DNA of 64,000 nt from Bacillus solimangrovi (GTDB lineage Bacteria; Bacillota; Bacilli; Bacillales; Bacillaceae_N), in NCBI RefSeq assembly GCF_001742425.1, contig NZ_MJEH01000044.1, positions 62,001 to 126,000 of the forward strand, in the 5' to 3' direction. Below are positions 8,782 through 17,647 of the stretch, piece after piece. Numbering within the stretch: the stretch's first letter is position 1; every line of letters starts with the position of its first letter. Both the position numbers and the translations under genes were made by a program. A model generated the notes under the pieces. That model saw only the letters and a list, made by a program, of their open reading frames with translations, made no database searches and was not told the DNA's origin.

Positions 8782-9768
8782 ATGGCAGAGTTTCGTAATA
8801 TGGAGCAATTATTTGAGGTGTTTTCTGAAACCGCAAATACGTTGCAAACAGAATTAGATATTTCATTTTTAGAAGCATTAGCCGAAACTGGTGAGAATAT
8901 GTTTCAACAGACAATATTACAAGATGTTTCTGAAATTGTTGCAAAGCGATTAGAGAAGCAATACCAGAGTATTAAGCTAGAGAAGTATGAAAAAGAGACC
9001 ATTCGTAAAGCATTTCAACTTGCTGTGTTAAAGGGGATGAAAGAGGGAACACAACCTAATCATCTAATGACACCAGATGCTGTTTCTTTGTTTATTGGTT
9101 ATCTTGTGAATAAGTTTACAGAAGAACAAAGCTCAATTTCTATACTCGATCCCGCAGTTGGAACAAGTAATCTTATGACCGCTGTGTTAAATCAATTAAA
9201 TAAACCAATCTCTGCATCTGGTGTTGAGATCGATGAAACATTGATGAAGATTGCCTATGTAAATGCAAATTTACAACAACAGCCGATCGAATTATTTATG
9301 CAAGATGCTTTACAACCTATATTGGTTGATCCAGTAGATGTTGTTGTAAGTGATCTACCTATTGGTTTTTATCCTGATGATGTTGGAGCATCTAGATATG
9401 AGTTGAAAGCTTTAGAAGGGCATTCATATGCACATCACCTTTTTATTGAACAAAGCTTGTATTACATGAAAGAAGGTGGTTATGGAATATTTTTAGTTCC
9501 TAATACACTATTCGAAAGTGAGCAAGCGCAACAATTGCATGTTTTTCTAAAAAAACATGCTGTCATTTATGGGTTATTACAATTACCACTTACAATGTTT
9601 AAAAATGAACATTATGCAAAGAGTATTTTTATCATTCGTAAAAAAGGTGAAGAAGTAAAAATACCTAAACAAGCAATGTTGGCGGAAATGCCAAGTTTTT
9701 CAAATCGTATGGCGATGCAAAGTATTATGAAACAAATTGAACAATGGTTCCATGGACAAATAAAGTAA
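8782..9768 (+). CDS. ytxK: Class I SAM-dependent methyltransferase YtxK
   Basis: This 328-residue protein has an N-terminal helical domain and an adenine-N6-type methyltransferase core. The SAM-binding motif is ILDPAVGTSNLMTAVLNQL at about residues 120-138, the acidic position is SGVEID near residue 152, and the catalytic-loop motif SDLPIGFYP lies near residue 190, where true N6-adenine enzymes have [DN]PP[FY]. The ATG at 8782 follows GCAGGAGGA with 7-base spacing, so the upstream in-frame ATG at 8758 is rejected. The gene precedes ackA as in B. subtilis. The target is unknown and no restriction partner is present. Confidence 0.85.
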   Translation: MAEFRNMEQLFEVFSETANTLQTELDISFLEALAETGENMFQQTILQDVSEIVAKRLEKQYQSIKLEKYEKETIRKAFQLAVLKGMKEGTQPNHLMTPDAVSLFIGYLVNKFTEEQSSISILDPAVGTSNLMTAVLNQLNKPISASGVEIDETLMKIAYVNANLQQQPIELFMQDALQPILVDPVDVVVSDLPIGFYPDDVGASRYELKALEGHSYAHHLFIEQSLYYMKEGGYGIFLVPNTLFESEQAQQLHVFLKKHAVIYGLLQLPLTMFKNEHYAKSIFIIRKKGEEVKIPKQAMLAEMPSFSNRMAMQSIMKQIEQWFHGQIK

Positions 9769-9883
9769 ATCTATCTTATAGTGAGAATTTCTGCTTACTA
9801 GTGATAATTAGTTTGTATCCAAACTGAGAGTTTGTCTCACAATTTTTATCGGTTCGACACGTAAATAAATCATACAATATTCA

Positions 9884-9946
9884 CACACATATAGGGAAAG
9901 TTAATTTAATGAAGTTACTTTTCCTTTTCAAATATGTGTGTTTTTT
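9884..9946 (+). terminator. Terminator after ytxK
   Basis: CACACATAT (9884-9892) pairs with ATATGTGTG (9932-9940). Inner partial pairing exists between GGGAAAG and CTTTTCC, and TTTTTT follows. Confidence 0.7.
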
Positions 9947-10008
9947 GTGTGGTATTTATTTAGGAAATTATGGGAATTTACTGTAATTCTGAAAATTATA
10001 AATTTAAC

Positions 10009-10023
10009 ACGAAAGCGTTATCA
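10009..10023 (+). promoter_or_regulatory. CcpA-binding cre box upstream of ackA
   Basis: ACGAAAGCGTTATCA matches the cre consensus WTGNAANCGNWNNCW with one mismatch (C for T at position 2). Its centre lies about 56 bp upstream of the start predicted from the promoter at 10037-10065. That is the place where CcpA activates ackA in B. subtilis, so it probably mediates glucose activation. Confidence 0.7.
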
Positions 10024-10036
10024 AAGTGATTTATGC

Positions 10037-10065
10037 TTGAAATAGAGTAATTGGAATGGTTAAAT
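10037..10065 (+). promoter_or_regulatory. Predicted ackA promoter
   Basis: TTGAAA (10037-10042) and TTAAAT (10060-10065) are spaced by 17 bases. The -10 is weak (4 of 6), which suits an activator-dependent promoter. Confidence 0.5.
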
Positions 10066-10221
10066 AGAGAGGGTGTTATTCATCTGTATTACTATTTTTT
10101 AAAAAGATAATAATACAGAGAATTTCATTAAAAATATGTCATTATTAACTTTTATTATTATATATATATCTGTTATATAACTAAGGGTTCTAAACGACTA
10201 ATACACAAGGAGGGGTATACG

Positions 10222-11412
10222 ATGACGAAGATTTTAGCGATTAACGCTGGTAGTTCATCATTGAAATTCCAATTATTTAATATGCCTAATGAAGATGTTT
10301 TAACTAAAGGGCTAGTTGAGCGTATCGGTCTTGAAAATGCAGTTTTTAGTATTGAGGTTGATGGAGAGAAGCAAAAGGATGTAACGGATATTCCTGATCA
10401 TGCTGTAGCAGTTAAGATGCTTTTAGATAAATTAATTACTAATGGTATTATTAATTCATTTGATGAGATTGACGGTGTGGGTCACCGTGTTGTACATGGT
10501 GGAGAGAAATTTGACCGTTCTGTTGTAATCACTGAAGAGGTTGAGCAATCAATTGATGAACTTTCAAGCCTTGCACCACTTCATAATCCTGCAAATTTAG
10601 TTGGGATCCGTTCATTTAAAGAGATTTTACCTAATGTGCCACACGTAGCGGTGTTTGATACGGCCTTCCATCAAACAATGCCAGAAAGTTCTTATTTATA
10701 TAGCTTGCCATATCAATATTATAAAGAGTATGGTATCCGTAAATATGGTTTCCATGGTACGTCGCATAAGTATGTTTCTCAACGAGCAGCAGAACTACTT
10801 GGACGACCTTTAGAACATTTGCGTTTACTATCTTGTCACTTAGGAAATGGTGCAAGTATTGCTGCAATTGAAGGTGGAAAGTCCATTGATACTTCTATGG
10901 GTTTCACACCACTTGCAGGTGTTACAATGGGAACTCGTTCCGGAAATATTGATCCAGCATTAATTCCATTTATTATGGATAAAACGAACAAAACAGCTTC
11001 TGAAGTGTTAAATGTGCTTAATAAAGAAAGTGGTATGTTAGCTGTATCAGGTTTCTCTAGCGATTTACGAGATATTGAATCTCAAGCAGAAGAAGGAAAT
11101 GATCGTGCCTCATTAGCACTTGAAGTGTTCGGTAATCGAATTCATAAATATATAGGTTCTTATGCAGCTCGTATGAGTGGTGTAGATGCAATTATCTTCA
11201 CTGCTGGAGTTGGTGAAAATAGTGATGTTGTTCGTGCTCGTGTATTACAAGGTCTTGAGTTCATGGGTGTGTATTGGGATCCTTCTCTAAATGAAGGATT
11301 ACGTGGTAAAGAAGCATTTATCAGTTATCCACATTCGCCAGTTAAGGTTATTGTAATACCAACGAATGAAGAAGTTATGATTGCACGTGATACTGTAGAA
11401 ATGTCTCAATAA
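10222..11412 (+). CDS. ackA: Acetate kinase
   Basis: This 396-residue enzyme interconverts acetyl phosphate plus ADP with acetate plus ATP in overflow metabolism. Family signatures are [15 protein letters not shown] at the N-terminus, the [12 protein letters not shown] motif near residue 175, [12 protein letters not shown] near residue 205, and AGVGENS near residue 330. Length is as expected. The ATG follows AAGGAGGGG. Regulation by CcpA is indicated by the cre box upstream. A strong terminator follows. Confidence 0.96.
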   Translation: MTKILAINAGSSSLKFQLFNMPNEDVLTKGLVERIGLENAVFSIEVDGEKQKDVTDIPDHAVAVKMLLDKLITNGIINSFDEIDGVGHRVVHGGEKFDRSVVITEEVEQSIDELSSLAPLHNPANLVGIRSFKEILPNVPHVAVFDTAFHQTMPESSYLYSLPYQYYKEYGIRKYGFHGTSHKYVSQRAAELLGRPLEHLRLLSCHLGNGASIAAIEGGKSIDTSMGFTPLAGVTMGTRSGNIDPALIPFIMDKTNKTASEVLNVLNKESGMLAVSGFSSDLRDIESQAEEGNDRASLALEVFGNRIHKYIGSYAARMSGVDAIIFTAGVGENSDVVRARVLQGLEFMGVYWDPSLNEGLRGKEAFISYPHSPVKVIVIPTNEEVMIARDTVEMSQ

Positions 11413-11820
11413 TAGGATTATGTTTGTTTTCTTCTTAACATCAGTGATGATGTAATAATAGCTAATTTAAAATAACCTTTTTCATGTTATTTCAAAATGA
11501 CATAGAAAAAGGTTATTTTTTTATGGTATTTGGAATGGATAGTATACTCAGTTACAAAGACAACATTATATATTCGTCCGATGTTAATAGTTCTTTCTTT
11601 TTTCTTAAGGAATTCTTCATAATTATTAGCTGAGAATATTAAGAAACGAACATTATAATAAATTGAAAGGTGATGAAAGTACACAATTAAGGTGAATTAA
11701 CATTAAAGGAGAGCTACAAACATTTGAGAAAATAAGGGTATATCTCTAATAAACAACTAAAAAAAGAATAACAGAAGATTATTCAAACCAACCTATAACA
11801 TATGACAAGGAGTACTAACT
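11413..11820. other. Intergenic region after ackA
   Basis: This 408-base gap contains the ackA terminator near its left end. The remaining part (11523-11820) is very AT-rich and shows no gene, repeat or clear promoter that I would defend. A minus-strand frame across 11487-11684 is an artefact of the terminator and AT richness. Confidence 0.6.
11469..11522 (+). terminator. Terminator after ackA
   Basis: AAAATAACCTTTTTC (11469-11483) pairs perfectly over 15 bp with GAAAAAGGTTATTTT (11505-11519), followed by T residues. Confidence 0.88.
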
Positions 11821-12492
11821 ATGAAAAAACTCATCATAACGACTGCACTAGTTTCAATAATCGCAATAGGTAGTACCGCTGGTTTCGTTTCAGCAAATGA
11901 TAAAGACACCTCCAGTCAATTAAGCAATAAAGCAATTCAAATTTCTAAAGAGTCTTCACTTACTATGAATGATAATGACAGCTTAAGAAACTCATCAAAT
12001 GATGTTAAAGTAATAAAATTTGATGATAAAGGTGGGATTTTTGATTCAGAAGGCAATGAAGTAAGTAAGGATGATTATTTCCGTTTACTTGGAATACGTG
12101 GTTTTAGTATTAAAGCTTATGGAGGCGTAACGGAAGAAGAACTTCGTGAAAGAACTTTAACCGCCTTTAACGTAGACGCAGATGGAAATACTGAACAAGA
12201 AATACAAAAAGAAATAGAAGAAGGCAGGGCATTGATTGGTCTATATCGTGAAGCAAATAAATTAGGAATCGATTTCGATGACAATACAGCAGAGCAAATA
12301 TTGTCAGAAATAATGGAGCTACGTAAAAAAGGAACATTTGAAATCGATGATCCCTACTATACTGTCGAAGATTACAAAGATACACTAAAATTAGCAGAAG
12401 AAAAAGGGATTGAAACGAATGGGAAGTCGTTGAGACAAATTGAAAATGAATTAGTGGAACGTAAAGATGTACCTATTCTTAAAGTTTTATAA
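11821..12492 (+). CDS. Secreted protein with degenerate helical repeats
   Basis: I do not recognise this 223-residue protein. It starts with a clear signal peptide: KK, then a hydrophobic core to about residue 25, with probable cleavage after VSA. The C-terminal half has about three degenerate units of the form GID-x4-T/S-x3-Q/I-x2-EI: FNVDADGNTEQEIQKEIEEG, LGIDFDDNTAEQILSEIMEL and KGIETNGKSLRQIENELVER. Such acidic helical units occur in various exported Bacillus proteins of unknown role. The ATG is preceded by CAAGGAG. It is monocistronic with its own terminator and has no functional partner nearby. Confidence 0.7.
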   Translation: MKKLIITTALVSIIAIGSTAGFVSANDKDTSSQLSNKAIQISKESSLTMNDNDSLRNSSNDVKVIKFDDKGGIFDSEGNEVSKDDYFRLLGIRGFSIKAYGGVTEEELRERTLTAFNVDADGNTEQEIQKEIEEGRALIGLYREANKLGIDFDDNTAEQILSEIMELRKKGTFEIDDPYYTVEDYKDTLKLAEEKGIETNGKSLRQIENELVERKDVPILKVL

Positions 12493-12541
12493 TATATGAT
12501 GCTTAAGAGTTTCCATTGTTAAATAAAAAATATAAATAAAT

Positions 12542-12577
12542 AAAACCACTGAGCTATTAACTACGCACAGTGGTTTT
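12542..12577 (+). terminator. Terminator after the secreted repeat protein
   Basis: AAAACCACTG (12542-12551) pairs perfectly with CAGTGGTTTT (12568-12577). The T tail is only the end of the stem. Confidence 0.75.
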
Positions 12578-12665
12578 CGCGGTCTATAACTTCATTTTTA
12601 ATTTGGAAAGTAAGGGGAAAAAAGATAAAATATAGATAAAGAGCCTAAGCTGGAGGTGTTAATAG

Positions 12666-13508
12666 GTGCAGTGGACGAAAACAGAGCAGCAAGTGTTGGA
12701 AGAATTATCAGTGTGGGAAGAGCAATTATCGCAATATGAATCGACAGATTTTGAACGGACATATGACAAATGGATAATGACAGCGTTTAATAATATTGAT
12801 GAATCAATTAAAAATCGTCTTTTTGAAAAACTAGACTCATGGTTATTCCATATGCATGCCATAATTCGAAATACACAATTTCAAATTGAAGAGCGTAACC
12901 ACCTCATAACAGAAGCAAGACTTTTCAATGAAGATATAAAGGTAATAGATGATTTAAAGGAGTTATCTTTACCGCAAATTATTTATCTTGCTGAACAGAG
13001 AATTGCTAAACAACGCCTTCTATCATTTGCACAGGGGGGAATCACTGGTAGTGGAGGTATTCTTACGCTTGGAGCTGATCTCCCTTTAATGGCAATGTTG
13101 AATCTACGTTCAGTTCAAACAATTGCAATGTCGTATGGATATGAAGTAAGTAATCCATTTGAAATGATGATGTCATTTAAAGTGTTTCATATGGCTGCGC
13201 TACCAAAACGACTTCGAGGAGCAGGTTGGGAGAAGTTGAAAGATGAATTAGAGCAGTTTGATGATGAACATTATTTCTATACTGGGGATGAAAGGTTAAC
13301 TGACGAAACATGGTTCGATCAACCACTTAGACAGCTTTTTAAGGCATTACTTATTCTTACTTTACGTAAGAAATTAATCCAAGGTATTCCATTATTAGGA
13401 ATAGGGGTTGGAGCAGGCATGAATTATCAGCTATCTAGGCAAGTGACAGATTTTGCTCAGCGTTTTTATCAATTACGTTATTTAAAGGAGAAAGAAAACC
13501 GAAAATAA
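12666..13508 (+). CDS. EcsC-family protein
   Basis: This 280-residue protein resembles the EcsC family (C-terminal protein of the B. subtilis ecs ABC-transporter operon, also found alone). Recognisable parts are a helical, charged N-terminal half with LPQIIYLAEQRIAKQRL, then the small-residue hydrophobic segment FAQGGITGSGGILTLGADLPLMAMLNLRSVQTIAMSYGY (about residues 119-157), and a second hydrophobic stretch (GIPLLGIGVGAGMNYQLS) near residue 240. The start is GTG with GGAGGTG upstream. There is no ABC transporter next to it. Function is unknown. Confidence 0.75.
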   Translation: MQWTKTEQQVLEELSVWEEQLSQYESTDFERTYDKWIMTAFNNIDESIKNRLFEKLDSWLFHMHAIIRNTQFQIEERNHLITEARLFNEDIKVIDDLKELSLPQIIYLAEQRIAKQRLLSFAQGGITGSGGILTLGADLPLMAMLNLRSVQTIAMSYGYEVSNPFEMMMSFKVFHMAALPKRLRGAGWEKLKDELEQFDDEHYFYTGDERLTDETWFDQPLRQLFKALLILTLRKKLIQGIPLLGIGVGAGMNYQLSRQVTDFAQRFYQLRYLKEKENRK

Positions 13509-13526
13509 GAAATATGATAGACGGAA

Positions 13527-13574
13527 AAGGGCTGTTAGAATTCCTTCGTTAATGAAGGGTTACTAACAGCCCTT
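13527..13574. terminator. Bidirectional terminator between ecsC-like and regulator genes
   Basis: AAGGGCTGTTAG (13527-13538) pairs perfectly over 12 bp with CTAACAGCCCTT (13563-13574), with a nested hairpin in the loop. It serves convergent genes. Confidence 0.85.
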
Positions 13575-13645
13575 ATTAGTGATCGTTCTTACAATAATTA
13601 GCTATCAATTATAAATGGAGGTGGTATAATGTTTTATCTATGCTT

Positions 13646-15787
13646 TCATGAAGTTGTAAAGTTTGACGTTTCTGTAATCTTGTATTTGTTTATTTTTTTA
13701 TACAGTGTGGCACGGCTTATTCCTAATAATTTGGCTGCCTTCGTACGATTGCCTTGTGATTTTGTAAGTGCATCAATAATTGTATTTTTATCTGTTGAAT
13801 CGAGAAGCTTTTTACGGTTAAGTATATTTGCAGTTTCTTCGTTATCGGTGGAAGGCTGAATTGAAAGTTTATTATCGTTCTCAAAGTTTAGTGTGTTATT
13901 TATCACATCTAGTGGTAGATGTTGTGGTTCAATCCAAGTAGAATTGCAGTAGTGGATCGCACGCTCCATTAAGTTTTCTAACTGTCGAATGTTTCCCTCC
14001 CAATTCAACTTATTCAAAATTTTTAGTGTGTTCGGTGTTAATCCGATGATATTTTTGTTAGTCCGTTCGTTAATTTTCTTAATGAAATGATGACAAAGGA
14101 TAGGGATATCATCTTTTCGTTTTGATAATGGTGGGAGGTGTATATGGATGACATGTAAACGATAATAGAGATCCTCTCGGAATGTTTTTTCAGCGACAAG
14201 TTTTTTTAAATTTTTATTTGTAGCAGCGAGAACACGTACATCTACTTTGCTCGTTTTTGTATCACCGACTCGTTCAAATTCTCCTTCTTGCAGTACATTT
14301 AATAGCTTTGCTTGAAGAGCCATTGGCATATCTCCGATTTCATCAAGAAACAACGTTCCATTATTGGCTAATTCAAATTTACCAGGTTTGCCCCCTCTTT
14401 TAGCCCCCGTAAATGCCCCATCAACATACCCGAAAAACTCGGACTCTAATAATTCGTGGGGAATAGCCGCGCAGTTTACTTTGATGAAAGCACCATTTCT
14501 TTCAGAAGCGTTATGAATATCTTCAGCTAAAACACCTTTTCCAGTACCACTTTCACCAGTGATTAAAATAGATAGAGAAGATTTAGATGCAATATAAGCC
14601 TCTTCTTTAATATGTTCCATTTGTGGTGATACCGTTAATGTTTTGAAAAGCGGTTGGTTATTATTTGTTAATCTACGAATTTCTCCTTGTACAAATGTAA
14701 TTTCATTTTCAAGCTGTTCCATATGATGAAATAAATCTTTCCAAACATCTAGTTGCTTGAAAATAATTTTAATAATCATACCAAGTTTATTATCGTCTCG
14801 GTGAATAGGTCGTTGTGTATAGATGCATGGTTGATTGTTTATCTGGAGAAGCTTTCCTTCAATTTCTCCATCATGTTGTTGGGATATTTCAGGGGCAATC
14901 AATTCAAGTGATTGACCAAAGATTTTTTCTGGTTGTTTGTAATCAAACAATTGAGCAAATCCTTGATTGGCTCTAGTAATTGTTCCTTCATTATCAACAA
15001 TAACAACTCCATCATATGCAAGCTCAAGGGCACTGTCTAACAATTGCTCTAATTGTTTCGTTGATTCCAATTCACTTGAAATTTTTTCAAATGATGTAAT
15101 ATCACGTAATACCACCATAGCACCAGAGATGATGTCAAATTCTTTGAGTGGGATAAAAGAGGCGATGAGAGTGAAGCTACCAATTGAGATTTCTTGTAAT
15201 TCAATAATTTCTCCAGTAGTGATTGAATGATTCAGCCCTTGATATAAAGAAGGATAGATGTTAGCGATATGTTTATTAATGAATTTTTCTGTGTTTAGTT
15301 CAAATAATTCAAATGCTGCATGATTATATGCAGTGATGTGAAACTGCTCATCAACTGAAATGACAGCATCTTGAAGGTTTTCGATGAGTGTGCGTAATCG
15401 ACTTTCAACATTTTTACTACCAGTATTGAAACTCCTTATTACATCAGTTTTAGTCATCACTCCGTATACATCGTTGTTTTCTTCTAATACGACTGCATTA
15501 CTAACGTTTGTCTCAGTTAAAATATCTTTTGCCTTATATAAGTTGTCTGTTACGCGAAGTGTAATGACATCTTTTTTCATGATTTGTTCAATTTCAAAAT
15601 CAAGAGAGCAGTTATTTAATAATGCGCGATAGATTGAGTATTTCGTTACGATTCCTAACAGTTTTTTCTTTTTTGTTACACAACCAATATCTTGCTTGTG
15701 ATCAATAAATGTTTTAAGAACGCTCCGAATCGTAGCATGTGGTGAAAGATTAATGTAATTGGTCGTAGTGAATTGCCGAACATTCAT
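13646..15787 (-). CDS. Sigma-54 enhancer-binding activator (CBS-PAS-PAS-AAA-Fis)
   Basis: This 713-residue activator of RNA polymerase/sigma-54 has two N-terminal CBS motifs (about residues 1-120), then two PAS domains (about 130-240 and 255-370). The AAA+ core follows, with Walker A GESGTGKG from residue 411, the sigma-54-contacting GAFTGA loop at residues 457-462 and Walker B GTLFLDEIGDM near 480. A C-terminal Fis-type helix-turn-helix contains NRTKAAKLLGISRATLYKK. The ATG at 15787 fits GAGAGGAG better than the in-frame ATG at 15793. It is divergent from a twelve-gene catabolic operon with a -24/-12 promoter, which is very probably its target. CBS and PAS parts suggest sensing of adenine nucleotides or CoA-type ligands; the effector is unknown. 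Confidence 0.93.
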   Translation of the reverse strand: MNVRQFTTTNYINLSPHATIRSVLKTFIDHKQDIGCVTKKKKLLGIVTKYSIYRALLNNCSLDFEIEQIMKKDVITLRVTDNLYKAKDILTETNVSNAVVLEENNDVYGVMTKTDVIRSFNTGSKNVESRLRTLIENLQDAVISVDEQFHITAYNHAAFELFELNTEKFINKHIANIYPSLYQGLNHSITTGEIIELQEISIGSFTLIASFIPLKEFDIISGAMVVLRDITSFEKISSELESTKQLEQLLDSALELAYDGVVIVDNEGTITRANQGFAQLFDYKQPEKIFGQSLELIAPEISQQHDGEIEGKLLQINNQPCIYTQRPIHRDDNKLGMIIKIIFKQLDVWKDLFHHMEQLENEITFVQGEIRRLTNNNQPLFKTLTVSPQMEHIKEEAYIASKSSLSILITGESGTGKGVLAEDIHNASERNGAFIKVNCAAIPHELLESEFFGYVDGAFTGAKRGGKPGKFELANNGTLFLDEIGDMPMALQAKLLNVLQEGEFERVGDTKTSKVDVRVLAATNKNLKKLVAEKTFREDLYYRLHVIHIHLPPLSKRKDDIPILCHHFIKKINERTNKNIIGLTPNTLKILNKLNWEGNIRQLENLMERAIHYCNSTWIEPQHLPLDVINNTLNFENDNKLSIQPSTDNEETANILNRKKLLDSTDKNTIIDALTKSQGNRTKAAKLLGISRATLYKKINKYKITETSNFTTS

Positions 15788-15838
15788 GATCATTCACTCC
15801 TCTCCCTTTTTAGTTCAATCTACAATAAAGTTGTATCG

Positions 15839-15882
15839 AAAAGTAGACAGTTGTTTTGAAATGTATGCAATTGTCTACTTTT
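15839..15882. promoter_or_regulatory. Inverted-repeat candidate enhancer site (UAS)
   Basis: AAAAGTAGACAGTTG (15839-15853) is an inverted copy of CAATTGTCTACTTTT (15868-15882) with one mismatch and a 14-base spacer. It lies about 105-150 bp upstream of the -24 element, the usual distance for enhancer-binding-protein sites. It is the probable binding site of the divergent regulator and may also give autoregulation. Confidence 0.7.
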
Positions 15883-15986
15883 TATCACTATTTTAAGGAT
15901 CATCTTGATATATGACTTTAACTATAAATTAGGGAAAAGGCTTTGGTAATTGCTAAAAAATTGTTTTTTTAGTGTGCCAGTCATAT

Positions 15987-16001
15987 TGGCACAGTTATTG
16001 C
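15987..16001 (+). promoter_or_regulatory. Sigma-54 (SigL) -24/-12 promoter
   Basis: TGGCAC (15987-15992), five bases, then TTGC (15998-16001) fits the sigma-54 consensus TGGCAC-N5-TTGC exactly, and A follows. Transcription would begin near 16012 and read into the carboxyltransferase gene. Confidence 0.92.
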
Positions 16002-16103
16002 AATAAAAGTGAGTGTAGACATGGCTATCATACGGAATGACAGTACAGCTATACTGTTGTGTAATCATGATTAATGAATGAACGAGTGTAAGGAGGAGAT
16101 GTG

Positions 16104-17633
16104 TTGAGAGATGATATGAATTTCTACTTAGAAGAAAAAGAAAGAATTGTGAAAGGAGGAAAGGGAAAATATCATCAACATAATCAAAGCAAAGGTAAGA
16201 TGTTCGTTCGTAAACGTTTAGAGAAGTTATTTGATTCAGGTTCAATTGTTGAAGATGGGTTATTCAGTAATTCGGAAGATCATGAATTACCAGCAGATGC
16301 TTGTATTACTGGAATGGGAGAGATTAATGGAAGAGTTGTCTGCTTTCTTGCGGCTGATTCAACAGTTAAGGCTGGTTCGTGGGGACCGAAATCAGTAGAG
16401 AAAAATATACGAATACAAGAGAAGGCAATTGAATTACAAGTTCCGATCTTATATTTAATTGATTCGGCGGGTGCACGTATAACTGAACAGCTTCAAGTAT
16501 TCCCAGGAAAGCGACAAGGTGGAAAGATTTTTTTCAATGAAGTTCAAATGTCGGGAACAGTTCCGCAAATTTGTATTCTTTTTGGTCCTTCTCCTGCTGG
16601 TTCAGCGTATGTACCTGCTTTTTCTGACTTAGTCATTATGGTTGATAAGAATGCATCAGCTTATCTTGGTTCACCGAGAATGGTTGAGATGGCCATAGGT
16701 GAGAAAACAACGATGGACGAAATGGGTGGAGCGATGATGCACTGTATGAAAAGTGGCCTAGGAGATGTACTCGTTCAATCAGAGGAAGAAGCCATTGAAG
16801 CTTGTCAAAAATACCTTGAATATATGCCTCAAAATTGGTCAGAAAAACCTTTGGGAATGGAAAATCGAGAACCTGTTGTTGGAAGAAACATAGAAGAAAT
16901 AATTCCACAAAACGAAAACAAACCATTTGATATGTACGAACTTATTGACCAAGTGATTGATGAAGATAGTTGGTTTGAATATAAAAAATTATTTGCGCCT
17001 GAATTAATCACTGGTTTTTGCAGAATAGAAGGTAAGGTAACAGGTATTATTGCCAATCAACCAAAGGTTAAAGGTGGTACATTGTTTATTGATTCGCCAG
17101 ATAAAGCGGCAAGATTTATTAAAATTTGTAGTGCTTATAGTATACCTCTTTTGTTTTTATCAGATGTACCTGGATATATGATTGGAACAAAGGTAGAACA
17201 GGGTGGGATTATTCGTCATGGGGCGAAGATGATCTCTGCATTATCAGAAGCAACAGTACCGAAAATATGTGTCATTGTGAGGAAGTGCTATGGAGCAGGT
17301 TTATATGCAATGGCAGGTCCTGCATTTGGAACAGACGCAGTATTGTCTCTGCCTAGTGGTTCGATTGCAGTAATGGGTCCACAAGCTGCTGTAAATGCTG
17401 TGTATTTTAATAAAATTCAGGAATTACCTGAACATGAAAGACAGGAATTTATAAATAAAAAGCGGACTGAATATGCAAAAAATATTAACATTCATAAGCT
17501 TGCGTCAGAATTAATTATTGATGACATCATCGGTTTTGATGAGCTTAGGACAGACGTTATTCGTCGTTTTAAATTATATTCTACTAAACAAGTGAAGACA
17601 CTAGCAAAACGCAATGCGATCCCTCCAGTTTAG
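16104..17633 (+). CDS. Acyl-CoA carboxylase carboxyltransferase (beta) subunit
   Basis: This protein of about 509 residues belongs to the PccB/AccD5/MccB/AtuC carboxyltransferase family, which moves CO2 from carboxybiotin to an acyl-CoA. N- and C-terminal crotonase-like halves are visible: LIDSAGARITEQ and GPSPAGSAYVPAFSDL in the first, and LFLSDVPGYMIGTKVEQGGIIRHGAKMI plus the MAGPAFGTDAVLSLPSG region in the second. TTG at 16104 is 7 bases from AAGGAGG; GTG at 16101 is only 4 away. It is the first gene of the sigma-54 operon. A biotin carrier is encoded two genes on, but no biotin carboxylase is. Decarboxylase activity is an alternative. Confidence 0.85.
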   Translation: MRDDMNFYLEEKERIVKGGKGKYHQHNQSKGKMFVRKRLEKLFDSGSIVEDGLFSNSEDHELPADACITGMGEINGRVVCFLAADSTVKAGSWGPKSVEKNIRIQEKAIELQVPILYLIDSAGARITEQLQVFPGKRQGGKIFFNEVQMSGTVPQICILFGPSPAGSAYVPAFSDLVIMVDKNASAYLGSPRMVEMAIGEKTTMDEMGGAMMHCMKSGLGDVLVQSEEEAIEACQKYLEYMPQNWSEKPLGMENREPVVGRNIEEIIPQNENKPFDMYELIDQVIDEDSWFEYKKLFAPELITGFCRIEGKVTGIIANQPKVKGGTLFIDSPDKAARFIKICSAYSIPLLFLSDVPGYMIGTKVEQGGIIRHGAKMISALSEATVPKICVIVRKCYGAGLYAMAGPAFGTDAVLSLPSGSIAVMGPQAAVNAVYFNKIQELPEHERQEFINKKRTEYAKNINIHKLASELIIDDIIGFDELRTDVIRRFKLYSTKQVKTLAKRNAIPPV

Positions 17634-17647
17634 AAAGGAATGAATGG

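Larger units (their letters stand above)
9769..10221. other. Intergenic region ytxK-ackA
   Basis: This 453-base gap has no credible gene. It holds the ytxK terminator (9884-9946), a CcpA box (10009-10023) and the predicted ackA promoter (10037-10065). The stretch 10066-10205 would be the ackA leader; it is very AT-rich with no obvious structure. Confidence 0.7.

Noticed and set aside
11487-11684. Minus-strand frame of 65 codons after ackA
   Set aside because: It overlaps the ackA terminator and reads as low-complexity Tyr/Phe/Lys sequence with no ribosome site.
15972-15992. Inverted repeat GTGCCA...TGGCAC overlapping the -24 element
   Set aside because: The right arm is the sigma-54 promoter itself. 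With short arms and a 7-base loop it is probably coincidental; there is no evidence of a separate operator.
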